From the NCBI GenBank assembly GCA_033439685.1, contig JAUEDM010000002.1:4030001-4094000 (forward strand): a DNA stretch of 64,000 nucleotides, read 5' to 3'. Position 1 is the first letter of the stretch. Each line of letters begins with the position of its first letter. Source of the stretch: Apodospora peruviana. Taxonomy: Eukaryota > Ascomycota > Sordariomycetes > Sordariales > Lasiosphaeriaceae. A program made the translations under genes and the position numbers. Shown here piece by piece: positions 20,028 through 31,524 of the stretch. Under the pieces are notes generated by a model that was not told the origin of the DNA, did no database searches, and was given only the letters and a program-made list of their open reading frames with translations.

Positions 20028-21796
20028 TTAAAAGTTCATGCTCCCAGCTTCTCTCTTTACCAAAGCAACCTTCTCCTTGCTCCTCGGCACAATTTCACAC
20101 GGGAACGGAAGGGGCCTCGGGTTCGGCGTCGGCTCATACTTGACGTTGATCACCACCGGCTTCTTGGTTGCCGGGTCGATCGGTTTGCGTATGTTGCACG
20201 CCCAAGCGATCTGCGCAACCATGATCACCAGCGTGCGCTCCGAAAAGTCGGAACCCGGACAGGCACGGCGGCCGTAACCAAACGGCGTGAAGTTTTGCAG
20301 GTTGGGGTGCACGGTCAGCGGCTCCTTGTAGGTTGGGTAGGACGGTTCGAGCCAGCGAGCCGGGTTGAAGGGCTGCTGGTCGGGGTACGTCTTCTTGTCC
20401 ATGAGGATGGCGCTGTATGAGTCTACATGTTAGACGTTGAACAAATACCCAAGTATTCGCAAGTGAGTGAGTGTTACGTGCCCATAGTAAGCATGAAAGA
20501 CAGTTCCCTTCTCGAAGAAAATGCCCTCGTACACATCATCTTCCTCCAGCCGATGCGGGAGGCCCAGCTCCGCCTCGATAGTCCGGTAGCGGATTCCCTC
20601 CTTGACGATAGCTCTCACAATCGGCAAGTTGGGGATGTCCTCAAAAGTCGGCAACCGGTCCGGTCCGACCACCTCGTCGATCTGCGCCTGCAGCTTGGTT
20701 TGCCATTCTGGAAACTCCATCATGAGATACAAAAATGTCAGCAGCGCATTGTGCGGCGAGCGTGTGCCCCCGCCAAGAAGAGCGTCAAACGTGTAGGCCG
20801 CCTCCTCGTCGCTGACGGCGTACTCGCTCCGGTTTTCCAGAAAGTGCCTGTAGATGCTGTCTCGCGCAGTACCCTCCTCGATCGACTTCTCGAGGTCCCG
20901 TCTTAGCACCCATTGTTCGTCAATCACCAAGTCTCGCAGCCGGTCGAGCTCCTTGAAGGAGGGGACCAGCCACTTTGGGAGGTAGGCCAGCCAAGGGAAA
21001 ATGTTGACCGGGTAGCAGTCCGGGCGGAAGCACTTGAGCACATCGTCGATTAGTTTTTCTCTCTCGGCAACGGCCGGGTCGCCGGCCGAGGTGGTGCGGA
21101 AGCCGAGGAGGGAGCGCGTTAGGACGCAGTAGCTGTAGCGCAGGAAGTGGTTAGAGTGGTCTTCGGGCTTTTGGAGGAGGTCGTTCAGGGTCACGAGCGC
21201 TTCCTCGGCCATGAAGCCTTGGTATTTGTTGTTGGTCGTGATGGAGACGGCGCTGTGGATCAGCTTCTTCTCGCGGCGCCAGACCTCTGTAAATATCACC
21301 AAAATGTTACTTTATTCTACCAAATGGGTGTAACAGGAAAGGACTTACGGTGATCCGATGTCAAGGCTGGGTGGATGCCCTTGGAGACATGGACCATGGC
21401 GGCAGGAGTCCCGCGGCCTGAGTACTTAGCGCCCCTTTTGACCAACAGATCGGTGGTGATCTTGTCATCCGAAAGGAGAACCTGCTTCTCGCCGATAATG
21501 CTGAACTGCACAATTGGCCCGTACTGTTGGGCCCAGCTGCTGAAGATTGGAATCAGGTTTCCTCCCGAGTTCGCGAGCTGGGGGGCGTTTCCAACCAGGG
21601 GCCAGCCTGCTGCGGGTTAGACTTGCCGCCGACAGTGTTCAGTTCTTCTTGGATAGATGATGAAAGACAACATACCCTTTGGTCCTGGAGGTGGCTTGGC
21701 GCCTTTCATGCGCACCCGTCTCGAAATGGCGTTGAGGACATGGTAGATCAACGTCCCGACGAGGGACGCCAGAATGAGCTGGTATAGCAGCGCCAT
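20028..21796 (-). CDS. Cytochrome P450 monooxygenase
   Basis: Minus-strand exons 21796-21676, 21606-21349, 21286-20482 and 20412-20028 total 1569 bp (522 aa, normal for fungal P450s). The product has an N-terminal membrane anchor (MALLYQLILASLVGTLIYHV), a PPPGPKG hinge, an I-helix region LLGGGTRSPHN, the K-helix ExxR (KEGIRYRT) and the heme loop FGYGRRACPG, whose Cys ligates iron. Introns 1 and 2 are GT-AG. The third (20413-20481) joins AYYG to AILMDKKTYPD in frame only if it uses a GC donor (GCACGT). The GT four bases downstream would shift the frame with either nearby acceptor. The P450 lies tandem to the cyclase-family gene, with a monooxygenase gene beyond. The substrate is unknown. Confidence 0.9.
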
Positions 21797-22608
21797 GGTA
21801 GAGGCCGGGGGAGCTTTCTAGGCACGAGCACAATGGTTGAACAATAGCCAGCTTCCCAATATGGGGCTTATGTCCTATCTGATCGACAGTAGGAGAAGGA
21901 CAGCCTGAATAATATTTGGTCTTTTTCGGACGAGGGACAAACAAAACGACAAAAAGAATAAAACGGGATAATTCTTGAACAAAAACTTATGACTCCCCAC
22001 GTCGTACATATATAACTGTAAGCATCGCTCGGAATTCGGAAGCTCGGATGAGTGCCATAGACCCGTTGGGATGTGGTAACGTAGGACATATGTCCAAGTT
22101 TTGATTCCGAGTGAGCAAATGAGAGCGAGCGGCTCATCTTACAGCCTAACGGGACGTATGAGGGCTGACGATCCCAGAACCATTGGGTAAGCGATCCAAC
22201 GGAGACATTGCGGAGACATTGCATCGATTACCTGCGCCACCGTGGTGCTTGGCGTTGTCAGCGTGATAACCACGGCCAAGTATTTGCTTGATCCCGGTGT
22301 AGTCACCCCGGGAATCAGGGCAATGACTTATGTTTAAACCCACGTCCTCGGCGCGCGCTTGCTCAATGTTCGCTCAGCCACCCGTAATCCGTATAAAGAA
22401 GTGTGTTTCCAGGAATCCGAGTTCATGAGCCAGCTGTGCACGTATAATGATAGCAGACGGATACGTGGTGTACATGGGTTGATTTGACGCAAAAGAATAG
22501 CTTTGGCTACCTCTACTTATCTTGGTGATACTGCCCAATGTATCCTGCGAGAGACGACCATTCCCCATGCCATCTCTTGCTACCAGCCATTTTCTGGCAT
22601 CTATCTCC
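21797..22608. other. Promoter side of the P450 gene and 3' flank of the cyclase-family gene
   Basis: No gene was found in about 800 bp. Short minus-strand ORFs (for example 21868-22224) show no domain. A TATATA stretch lies near 22009-22015, in orientation for the P450 but about 210 bp from its ATG. Confidence 0.5.
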
Positions 22609-23786
22609 TCAAAAGATAGCAACGGCGTTCGGCGGCGACGCAACCAGACCCGGATGGTTCAGTGGCGCCGAGGTCAGCATGAAGCTGTACCTCCCCGTCT
22701 TCTTCGCGTAGGCACCGAGCTCCTTGAGATCCCAGAGCTCACCGATAGGCAGTCCAAACATGGTGAGAAAGTAGTTGTGCAGCACTGTTCATGGACTGGT
22801 CGTTAGTCTTTTTTTCCACCCTGTAGCGATCGCTTAAAGAAAGCAAACAGATCAAGAAAAGAACCCCAGTAGCAAGGATCAACACGTACCAAGCTCATTG
22901 TCCAATCCGGCTGTTCCATCGGGCGCGGCGGGCGGGATAGCCTCAAACGCATGCGCATCGCCCGCCACGGCAGCAAAGCGCTTGTTCCAAATCCATCGTG
23001 CCGTGTCCACGGTCCCGTGAACACCCGCCAGCGTCGACTTGGAAAACTTGGCAAACATATCGTCCGTCGGGGCCTCCAGTATCTCCGTATACCCCGTCCT
23101 CACGATCAGGATATCCCCGTGCTTGAACTCGACCCCCTGAAACTTGGCAACCTTCTCGATCTCCTCCACAGTAATCCGATGTCCGTCGAGCGCGTCAAAG
23201 GCGGCACCCGTCGTCTCCTCGATGTATGTCTTGAAGTCGATGAGTACGCCGCGGCCAACGACGCAGCCACGATTGTGCCACCGGTCGATAGTTGGCAGCA
23301 TGTTGTCGGCCGTAGACTGGCACTCAAGTCCCTCCTTGGTTGGTTTGTGGCCGTTGTACGTGCAGCCTGACTTGTGGGTGACGTGGCAGAGACTGTCCCA
23401 TTGACTGGAGAACTGGGTGTTGATCTCGAGCTCGTCGTCCCAGCCATCCATATCCATGCCTGCCTCACGCAGCGTTGCGGCACGATGGACCGGGGCCTTA
23501 CGGAAGGGGAACGGAAACTTGATACCGTTTAGGGGCCAGCTGTTTCGGTTTGAGGTAAGCTTTGCGTGGTACGTCTGGTATGAGATATTGGAGCTTACTT
23601 CAGGGATATGGAAACGCCATCCTTGACCTCTGATGCGGCCGCTGCCACGATCGGTGGCGTTAAAAAGTTGAGCGTGCCCAGCACATCCTTCTTGCCGTCC
23701 TTGTCAAAGACGCCCCAAGCGCAGCCCTGTGGCTGGCCGTCGACCTTTGGGAGGTTGTCGAAATCTGGAACTGAGCTCGGATCCAT
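22609..23786 (-). CDS. Cyclase-family (kynurenine formamidase-like) metal-dependent hydrolase
   Basis: Minus-strand exons 23786-23599, 23539-22890 and 22784-22609; introns of 59 and 105 bp with GTAAGC and GTACGT donors; 337 aa. The sequence follows the fungal branch of the cyclase family (PF04199). The N-terminus CAWGVFDKDGKKDVLGTLNF is followed by a metal-binding region around QWDSLCHVTH (about residue 115). Then come a GVLIDF strand and GDILIVRTGYTE, and a C-terminal half with VAGDAHAFEA and LHNYFLTMFGLPIGELWDL. Known family members hydrolyse amides or lactone-like rings. The gene is tandem with the P450 and about 1.56 kb from the divergent Baeyer-Villiger-type enzyme, which suggests, but does not prove, a shared pathway. 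Confidence 0.88.
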
Positions 23787-25344
23787 GTTCAGGTACGGTA
23801 GCTTTGGCTTAGCTATCGGCCAGTCAGTTGGTCAGTCTTATCAACTAACGAAGTTTGCGCTTGTGCTTGGGGTACTATGATGCTAGATGATAAAAGGAGA
23901 AAGATGTCCCATGTGTATGGTATTAGATAAGGTAGGTATAGAGAGACCTCACATGTTGACTCAGATAATCAAGGTGTCGCGAAACACTTGGCCTGTAGGG
24001 TTTCCTATATTTGCTACGTTAAAGAAGTGTTTCCGTGCCGTATGCTACAACAGATTTGGGGCCTTCAAAGCAATTATCGACCTGGTCGGATGATTCGGGG
24101 GTACCAAAGGTTCATGCAAGGCGACCCCCTCGTGTAATACTTGTCAAGATTGGACTATTAGTCTCCTTTTGACCAGCGCTATCAGCCCTGCCCCTTCAAT
24201 CAACGGAAAGCCTAAAGGACATGCATAGAGCAGCAGTGGGGTGTTGCTTGCGGGGGTAGATCTCCTTTGACCTCTAGAACTGCAAAGAACACGAGTACGG
24301 AAGCGAGATGGTGATCGCCGTTTTTATCCAGTGTATGTCATTCAGCAGCGGTGACATCGTATACGTACCCCGCGTTGCCAACTCAGGGGGCCATGACTCA
24401 AGTTGGGGGACATGCCTTGAAAGGTATGGCTTCGGCATGCCGGCTGGCGGGATCATGTCGACATGCATCCGTCAGTACGGAGTTAGCATAAATTTATTAT
24501 TCTTGCGGGCATCTAGGGCGCCAAGAACGGGTAGTACCCGCATCTGGCGTCCGAGATCGACGCTAAACTCTCCAGGACCTGGCTCGGTTCCGCTTCCGTA
24601 CTCGTGTTGGCATTAAGAGCCGGCACTAGGGTCGGGAAGGGCCGCAAGACCGTTGTTGACGTTGGCGTTGACCTGACTAGGTAGGCCGGTACATGCCTTA
24701 TCTTTCCGAGCTTCTAAGATATTGAGGATTGGCAAGTCATGTGGTCCATAAACCTCAAATCGTAGCAGTATACTAGTAACGTCCTGTTCTGTTCTGCCGA
24801 TAAGAAGCAGTCGATCTGTATGAGCAGCGGGTCGACGCGTGTTGCATTGAGGGTTGAGAGATGAAGTGGACCTCGCCATCAAGGACTCCCCGACACACAT
24901 ATTTGATCGCCACTCCCGATCCACCGCCCGTGGGTATGCAATTGGACCAACAGTATCTCGATGACAACAAAGTCTTGGCACGGCACAAGTGACCATTGCA
25001 TGTGGATGGTGAGGTCTTCGTGGGGCGGATGTCTCTTCATCCGAAAGAATACCACCTAGAGATCCCGAATACGATAGTAGATTCAGTATTCGGGTTCGCT
25101 TAAACCAGTCGATATGGGGAACATATCTTGGAGATACAACGCAGTACCAACATGTCTAGGCAGACACCTTGCTGTAACACCCTGTGTCCAATTTATATAT
25201 TGTCCCTGCTGGTAACAAACTGATCAAAAAGCATACATGACCTGATATCAGGGTATGATTTTTTGGTGTAGAATCTTGATCTCATCGCCAACGGATTCCA
25301 CCATCACTCCCCACTTCAAGTTGGCCTGACTTTCCAAGACAACC
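23787..25344. other. Divergent intergenic region, cyclase-family gene / monooxygenase gene
   Basis: About 1.56 kb without a supported gene. Small ORFs on both strands (24308-24616, 24613-24996) lack domains. It presumably holds both promoters. AGGTAGGTAT near 23933 and TAGGTAGGCC near 24679 belong to the dispersed motif class. Confidence 0.5.
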
Positions 25345-27453
25345 ATGACCGCAACCGAAGCCGATCAAAACGGTGTCAACACCACCAATGGCACCAATGG
25401 CAGCGGCAACACCGACGGGCACGGAGCCAACGGCAGTCTCCCAAGCCAGGAAGACCTAGCCCTCTACACAGCCCAACAGAAATACGCCCAGGAAGCAAGC
25501 AAGCGCCTCCGCCCGGAAGGTGCATCGCAGTTCGTCCAACTCAAGAACGCCGACTCGTCGCGGATCCGGTCGCTAGAGGCCGACCCCTGGGCCGACCACG
25601 CCGCCCTCAACGCCAAACCCGCAGCGGTCAAAGACGGCGCGACGTACAAGTTTGTGATTGCCGGCGCCGGCTACGGTGGTCTCCTGTTTGCCGTCCGGCT
25701 GATCCAGGCCGGCCTCGCCAGCGGACCGGAGGATATCCGGCTGATCGACGCCGCGGGCGGGTTTGGAGGGACGTGGTGGTGGAACCGGTACCCGGGCCTG
25801 CACTGCGACGTCGAGAGCTACACGTACATGCCCCTGCTGGAGGAGACGGGATACGTGCCCAAGAAAAAGTACGCCTCCGGGCCCGAACTGCGGGAGCACG
25901 CTGACCGTATTGCTACGCAGTGGAACCTGCATGGCAAGGTGCTGTTTCGGGCTACGGTGCGGAGTGTGCACTGGGATGAGGAAAAGCAAGATTGGCATGT
26001 CAGGATCACCGAAGGGAGAGGGCCGGAGGAGGAGAGCAGAGATATCGAGGTCAGGGCGAAGTATTTCATTGCCGTGTCTGGCTTGTTTTCGAACCCACAC
26101 GTACCCAAGATACCCGGCTTGGACTCGTTTGCCGGGCAGATGTTCCATACCGCGAGGTGGAATTACCACGTCTCGGGCGGCGGTCCGGATGATTGGGCTC
26201 TCAAAGGGCTCGAGGGTAAGCGAGTTGGAATTATTGGGACCGGCGCAACGGCCATCCAGGTCGTTCCTCAGCTTGCTAGGTGGGCGAAGGAGGTGTACGT
26301 GTTCCAGCGCACGCCGTCGGCTGTGAACTGGCGTGGCCAGCGGGCGACGGACCCCGAGGAGTGGTATGTTTAAGATTCAATGTAGACAACTGATAGGTAC
26401 TAATAATGTTGATAATGAGGCAGGAAGACCAAGATCGCCAACAAAAAAGGCTGGCAGGCCGAGCGCATGGCCAACCTCAACGCCGCGCTCAGCCACGAGC
26501 TCAAGGACGGCGAAGAGGACATGATCAATGACGCCTGGACAAAGCTGGGCGGCTACTGCGCGACCATCGGTTCCTCCAAATGGGGTATCATCGAACCGAC
26601 ACCCGAAAAGATCGGCGAGCACGTTGCCAGGATCTACAAGCTCGACTTCCCATGCACCGAAGCCACTCGCGCCAGAGTCGACGACATCGTCGCCGACCCA
26701 AAGACGGCAGCCAGCCTAAAGGCATGGTACCCGTCCTGGTGCAAACGACCGACCTTCAGTGATGAATACCTGCAAGCGTTCAACCTCCCGCACGTGCACC
26801 TCATCGACACAGACGGGAAAGGCGTCGACTCGGCTACTTCCTCAGGTCTCGTTGTGGGCGGATCCGAGTACCCGCTCGACGTTCTCGTCCTCAGCACGGG
26901 GTTCCGGTCGCCCGCAGTGGCCGGCGGCAGCCCCGGGATCCGCAACGGGATCGAAATGTATGGCCGCGGGGGTGTTTCGGTGGATAACAAGTGGCAAGAC
27001 GTCGGCGCGGCGACGCTGCACGGCGTCTGCACGAGCGGGTTCCCCAACCTATTCTTTAACGGGGTGGCACAGAGTGTCGGGGCGCCCAACTATTCATTCA
27101 TGCTCGGCGTTTCTGCGACGCATGTTGTGCATATTGTTGGCGAGGCGGAACGTCGGGCTGCTCGCGAAGGGGGATCAAGGGCCGTGGTCGAGGTCACGAA
27201 GGAGGCGGAGGAGGCGTGGAGCATGGAGATCATGGGACACGCGGCGTTCTTTGCGACCATGATGGGGTGTACGCCGGGCTACATCAACTCGGAGGGCGAG
27301 TCGCTTGGGGTACCGACAGATCCTAAAGAGATGTTCAAGAAGAGCAGAGCGTCGGTGTGGAGTCAGGGAACGGCGACTTTTACGCGGCGGCTGGAGGAAT
27401 ACCGGGCTGAAGGGTCGCTGAGGGGGTTGGAGGTCACGGTCGTCCGTGTCTGA
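25345..27453 (+). CDS. Baeyer-Villiger-type FAD-dependent monooxygenase
   Basis: Exons 25345-26363 and 26424-27453; 60-bp intron with GTATGT and GGCAG ends; 682 aa. It is a flavin monooxygenase that typically uses NADPH and O2 to insert oxygen next to a carbonyl. The first Rossmann motif GAGYGG (about residue 108) is followed by GGTWWWNRYPGLHCDVESY (about 140-160). The BVMO fingerprint is visible in FAGQMFHTARWNY (about 262), and the second Rossmann motif is GIIGTGATAIQVVP (about 298). The N-terminal extension of about 90 residues is Asn/Gly/Thr-rich, with no targeting signal. The C-terminal half has LSTGF and an SGFPNLFFN-type segment, as in cyclohexanone/steroid monooxygenase-like fungal enzymes. 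The substrate is unknown; the P450 and hydrolase neighbours suggest a shared oxidative route. Confidence 0.93.
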
Positions 27454-28019
27454 GTCTGCTTAGATCGAAAGGAGGATGTAGATTGGTCTTGCTGCTTGTT
27501 ATTTGGGTTCAGCGCTACCTACGCATTGGTGATAGGTACTAGAAATAATATAGATCAGTACTTCGCTTTGACAGGGGTTTCTAGACTGGATCAGTATCAA
27601 CGAGTTCTTCTCATCATTGACAGCTTCTCAAGTACTCCGACTGGGAAGGTCACAAAAGAACCATGTAACACCACTATCCCAGACAAGGATTGGTAGAATT
27701 TACTACGCCGTTAGATTGGCAAGTTCAGTGACCGTCATTACGCCGTACCTGCATGTGAATCTATCTATCCGACACAAAAGGCACAATGATGAAGCGGGAC
27801 GTAACGATGTGCCCTAGTAATGCTATTTAGCCAACTTCGCTCCCAGCCGCGGACAAGACAGCTACGGATAGTAAACCAAGCATCGCGGGGTAGAGTTTGC
27901 AGTCCGTGTCTTCTTGATGAGAATTTGAACTCATCATTACCACAGATTTAGGTCGTCGTAAATCGATCTCCATGGCTGATGTATCTAAGGTAGCTGAAAA
28001 CACGCAAAACATCTTCACA
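27454..28019. other. Intergenic region
   Basis: No gene is seen; it should contain the GH35 promoter. The frame of the next gene stays open to an ATG at 27972, but the signal peptide begins at 28020. Confidence 0.55.
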
Positions 28020-31000
28020 ATGCGTTTATTTTCCACCCTCCAAGCATGGCCATCCTTTCTTCCTCTACTGCTTCACCTCCTCGTTTGTGATGCCTTCATT
28101 GTAGCCGCCCAAAACGGCTCTGCATGGCAGATCCAAGGCAACGGCCTTCAAAATGTAGTCCAATGGGACCACTACAGCCTCCTTATCAACGGCGAACGCA
28201 TCTTCCTCCTCGGCGGCGAGATGCACCCCTTCCGCCTGCCCGTCCCCGAGCTCTGGGAAGATGTGCTCGAAAAGATCAAGGCCATGGGTATGAGGATGGT
28301 GTCCATCTACACGCACTGGGGCTTCCACGCGCCCACTGCCAACAGGAAGGTTGATTTCCAGTCTGGCGCGCACAACATCACCCGCTTCCTCGAGATGGCC
28401 CGCGACGTTGGTCTGTACGTCCTCGTCCGGCCGGGCCCGTACATCAACGGCGAGCTGAGCGCGGGCGGCATGCCGCTGTGGGTGACCACTGGCGCGTATG
28501 GCGACCTAAGGTCCAACGGGTCGGCTTTTACCGAAGCGTGGACGCCATACATGGACGGCATGGCGCAACTGGTCCGGCCGTTCCAGATCACCGAGGAGGG
28601 GGGTGGAACGGTGATCATGTACCAAATCGAGAACGAGTACGCGAACCAGTGGCGCAATGCGAATAACAAGATCCCAAATCCGCAGTCCATATCTTACATG
28701 GAGAAGCTCGAGGCCAAGGCGAAAAGAAACGGGATTGTGGTCCCGCTGGCACACAATGCTGCCGGACAGACGGGCAAGGCGTGGTCGACTGACTACGACA
28801 CCGTCGGCGCGGGTGGGAACGTCGACCTCTACGGCCTCGACAGCTACCCGCAGTGCTGGTCGTGCGTGCTCGCAAACTGTGGCACGAATAACGCCCCGTT
28901 CGCGGTACTAAACTACCACGATCACTTCCAGGAGGTCGCTCCCAACCAGCCGCCGTTCATGCCCGAGTTCCAGGGCGGCGCCATGAACCCCTGGGACGGG
29001 CCGGCGGGCGGATGCAGGGATAAGACGGGACCGGAGTTTGTCAACTTCTATTATCGGGACGACATCGCCCAGGGCGTGACGATTCTGAACCTGTACATGA
29101 TCTACGGCGGGACGAACTGGGGGTGGCTGGCCGCGCCGTTTGTGCCGACCAGCTACGACTACTCTGCTGCGATAGCCGAGGATCGCAGCATTGGGGCCAA
29201 GTATTATGAGGTCAAGTTGCTGGGGCTGTTTACGAGAGTCGCAGACGAGCTGGCAAAGACCGAAAGGATTGGGGTCGGGACGACGAGGTATACGAATAAT
29301 TCGGCTTTGTGGACGACGGAGCTGAGGAATCCAGAGACGGGGGCTGCGTTTTATTTTGTTAGGCACGTCGATACCTCCTCTGCCGAGGCGGAGGCGTTTG
29401 TGTTGAAGGTCAAGACGAGCGTTGGGGAATTTTACGTGCCACAAATCTCTGGGCCTGCTGTGCTGAGTGGGTATGAAGTCAGGGTCTGGGTTGCGGACTT
29501 CCATTTTGCCGGGAATAATACGTTGGTCTACTCGACGGCGGAGGTGTTAACGTATGTGAGCGACGGTACTGATGGGAAGACAACGCTGGTGCTATGGGTT
29601 CCTGATGGTTTGTCGGCTGAGTTTTATCTCCTTGGAGCGAGAGAAGGGAAAGCGGTTGCAAATGGCGCTGGTAGCACGGCTATCACTTTCGATAAAAGGG
29701 ATAAAGGCGTCGTCGTTGGTGTCTGGCGACATCACGGCATGTCGGTTATGGAGTTCGACAATAACGTCAGAGTCGTTTTGGCAGATCGGAGCATGGCTTA
29801 CAAGACGTGGGTGCCGGCCTTGACGAAAGATCCGCGAGTTCCAGTGAACCAAACCGGTAGGTTTCCCTTTTAAACACTTCACGTCTGCCATCACACATAA
29901 TCCTAATTGAATTCTTGACAACAGCTTTGGTGATAGGCCCCTATCTTGTTCGCTCCGCCACCGTCAGGGGCGACACCATCTTCATCAAAGGGGACCCGAA
30001 CGCGACAACAACAATAGAGGTGTTTACTTTATCTGCGGTGTCCAAGATCCAATGTAACGGCAAAGAATTCCCAACATCCAGGACAGCCTATGGATCTCTC
30101 CAAGCCAGAATTCCTGGCCCAACATCAGAAATTCGTATCCCCGAGCTGGGCCCGTGGAAGTCTCACGACAGCCTCCCCGAACGAGAGCCCAGCTACTCCG
30201 ACTCCGGCCTTGCTTGGGTGGCAGCAAACCACACGACCACTTCCAGCAAAACGAAAGGGACTGTACCTTATCTCTTCGCAGACGAATACGGCTTCCACGC
30301 CGGCATCCGGCTCTGGCGGGGTTATTTCCAGTCCGTTCCCAGTAACACGACTACTGTGACGGGCGTCTTCCTCCACGTACAAGCCGGCTCTGCGCACGGC
30401 TGGTCCACCTTTCTGAACGGAAAACTCATAGGATCGTGGCTCGGGTTCGCGAGCCAGACCGCTAGCAATATGACCCTCTCCTTCGCCAACATCACGCTCC
30501 GCAAGAACGAATCTAACGTGTTGCTAGTCATGCACGATGATACGGGACACGACCAGCAGAGCGGGGCAACGAATGTCCGTGGGATTCTCAACGCCACTCT
30601 TCTCACGAGCTCTGGTGTCGAACCCCCGCTGAAGTTTAGCTCGTGGAGAGTCGCCGGCACGGCTGGCGGTCCCAGTGGCGGCCTTGATCCTCTCAGAACA
30701 TATTACAATGAAGGCGGACTTACAGCCGAAAGACTTGGTTGGCATCTGCCCGGCTTTGACGATTTAGCGTGGGCTACGGCGTCTCAGTCGCCAAGTGAAG
30801 GGTTTTCGGGCGCAGGCGTTCGGTTCTACCGGACGATCCTGCCGCTGGATCTTCCCAGGGACATGGATATCTCGCTCGCGTTCCAGTTCACGCCAATCGG
30901 CACAGCTGGGCTGGGATATCGGGCCTATCTGTACGTGAATGGATACCAGTTCGGGAGATACTATCCCTCAGTTGCGTCCGAGAACATGTTTCCTGTCCCT

Positions 31001-31186
31001 GCCGGGGTTCTTGACTATGGCGGAGATAACGTGGTCGGTGTGGCGCTGTGGGCGCAGACGGAAGCTGGCGCGAAGGTTGATGTCGACCTGGTGCTGCAGT
31101 ATGCTGTGGAGTCGTCGTTCAGTAGCAGGTTTGAGGGCAGTTATTTGAGGCCTGGGTGGGATCCGAGAAGGTTGGCGTATGCCTGA
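28020..31186 (+). CDS. Secreted GH35 beta-galactosidase
   Basis: Exons 28020-29856 and 29925-31186; 68-bp intron with GTAGGT and AACAG ends; 1032 aa, about the usual size of fungal GH35 enzymes. It hydrolyses terminal beta-D-galactosyl residues (lactose, galactan or galactosylated hemicellulose side chains). The start was placed at the ATG opening a leader of about 30 residues. The GH35 barrel begins GGEMHPFRLPVPELWEDVL. The acid/base is in MYQIENEYANQW (about residue 205) and the nucleophile in MPEFQGGAMNPWDG (about 315). GGTNWGW is another family hallmark. Beta-rich domains with many N-glycosylation sites follow, including a C-terminal jelly-roll with VNGYQFGRYYP. It is convergent with a sugar transporter gene 340 bp downstream, which fits uptake of released sugar. 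Confidence 0.95.
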
Positions 31187-31524
31187 GGAAGAGAGGACAT
31201 GTACTGATCCAAGAGCAGTATAATTTTTACCGTAAATGAATATCCAAAGTAACGTAGAGTGCTGGATGCTTAGGTATGCACGGTAGCTGGTTGATGGTTT
31301 ATAGAAATGGCAGACATCATGTGTCCAAGTTATAAGGTTCTCAGGATTGATGATCTTCCTGAAAGGGGTCGGCCAAGTGACGCCTTACTTTATCCAGACG
31401 ATGGAAACGCCACAAAGCAATAGCTGATAATGCCAAACACCGAGCTCCAATGAGATTCTCCGCAGGAAATGTATAGATTCAACGAACAACAGCTGCACGC
31501 TCGCATGACCAACAGCCTGTCACA
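31187..31524. other. Short convergent intergenic region
   Basis: 338 bp between the stop codons of the GH35 and transporter genes; only 3' untranslated sequence is expected. Confidence 0.6.

Noticed and set aside
25573..26169. Minus-strand ORF of 198 codons inside the monooxygenase gene
   Set aside because: Shadow frame; the plus strand carries both Rossmann motifs and the BVMO fingerprint.
28908..29504. Minus-strand ORF of 198 codons inside the GH35 gene
   Set aside because: Shadow frame of a well-supported glycosidase.
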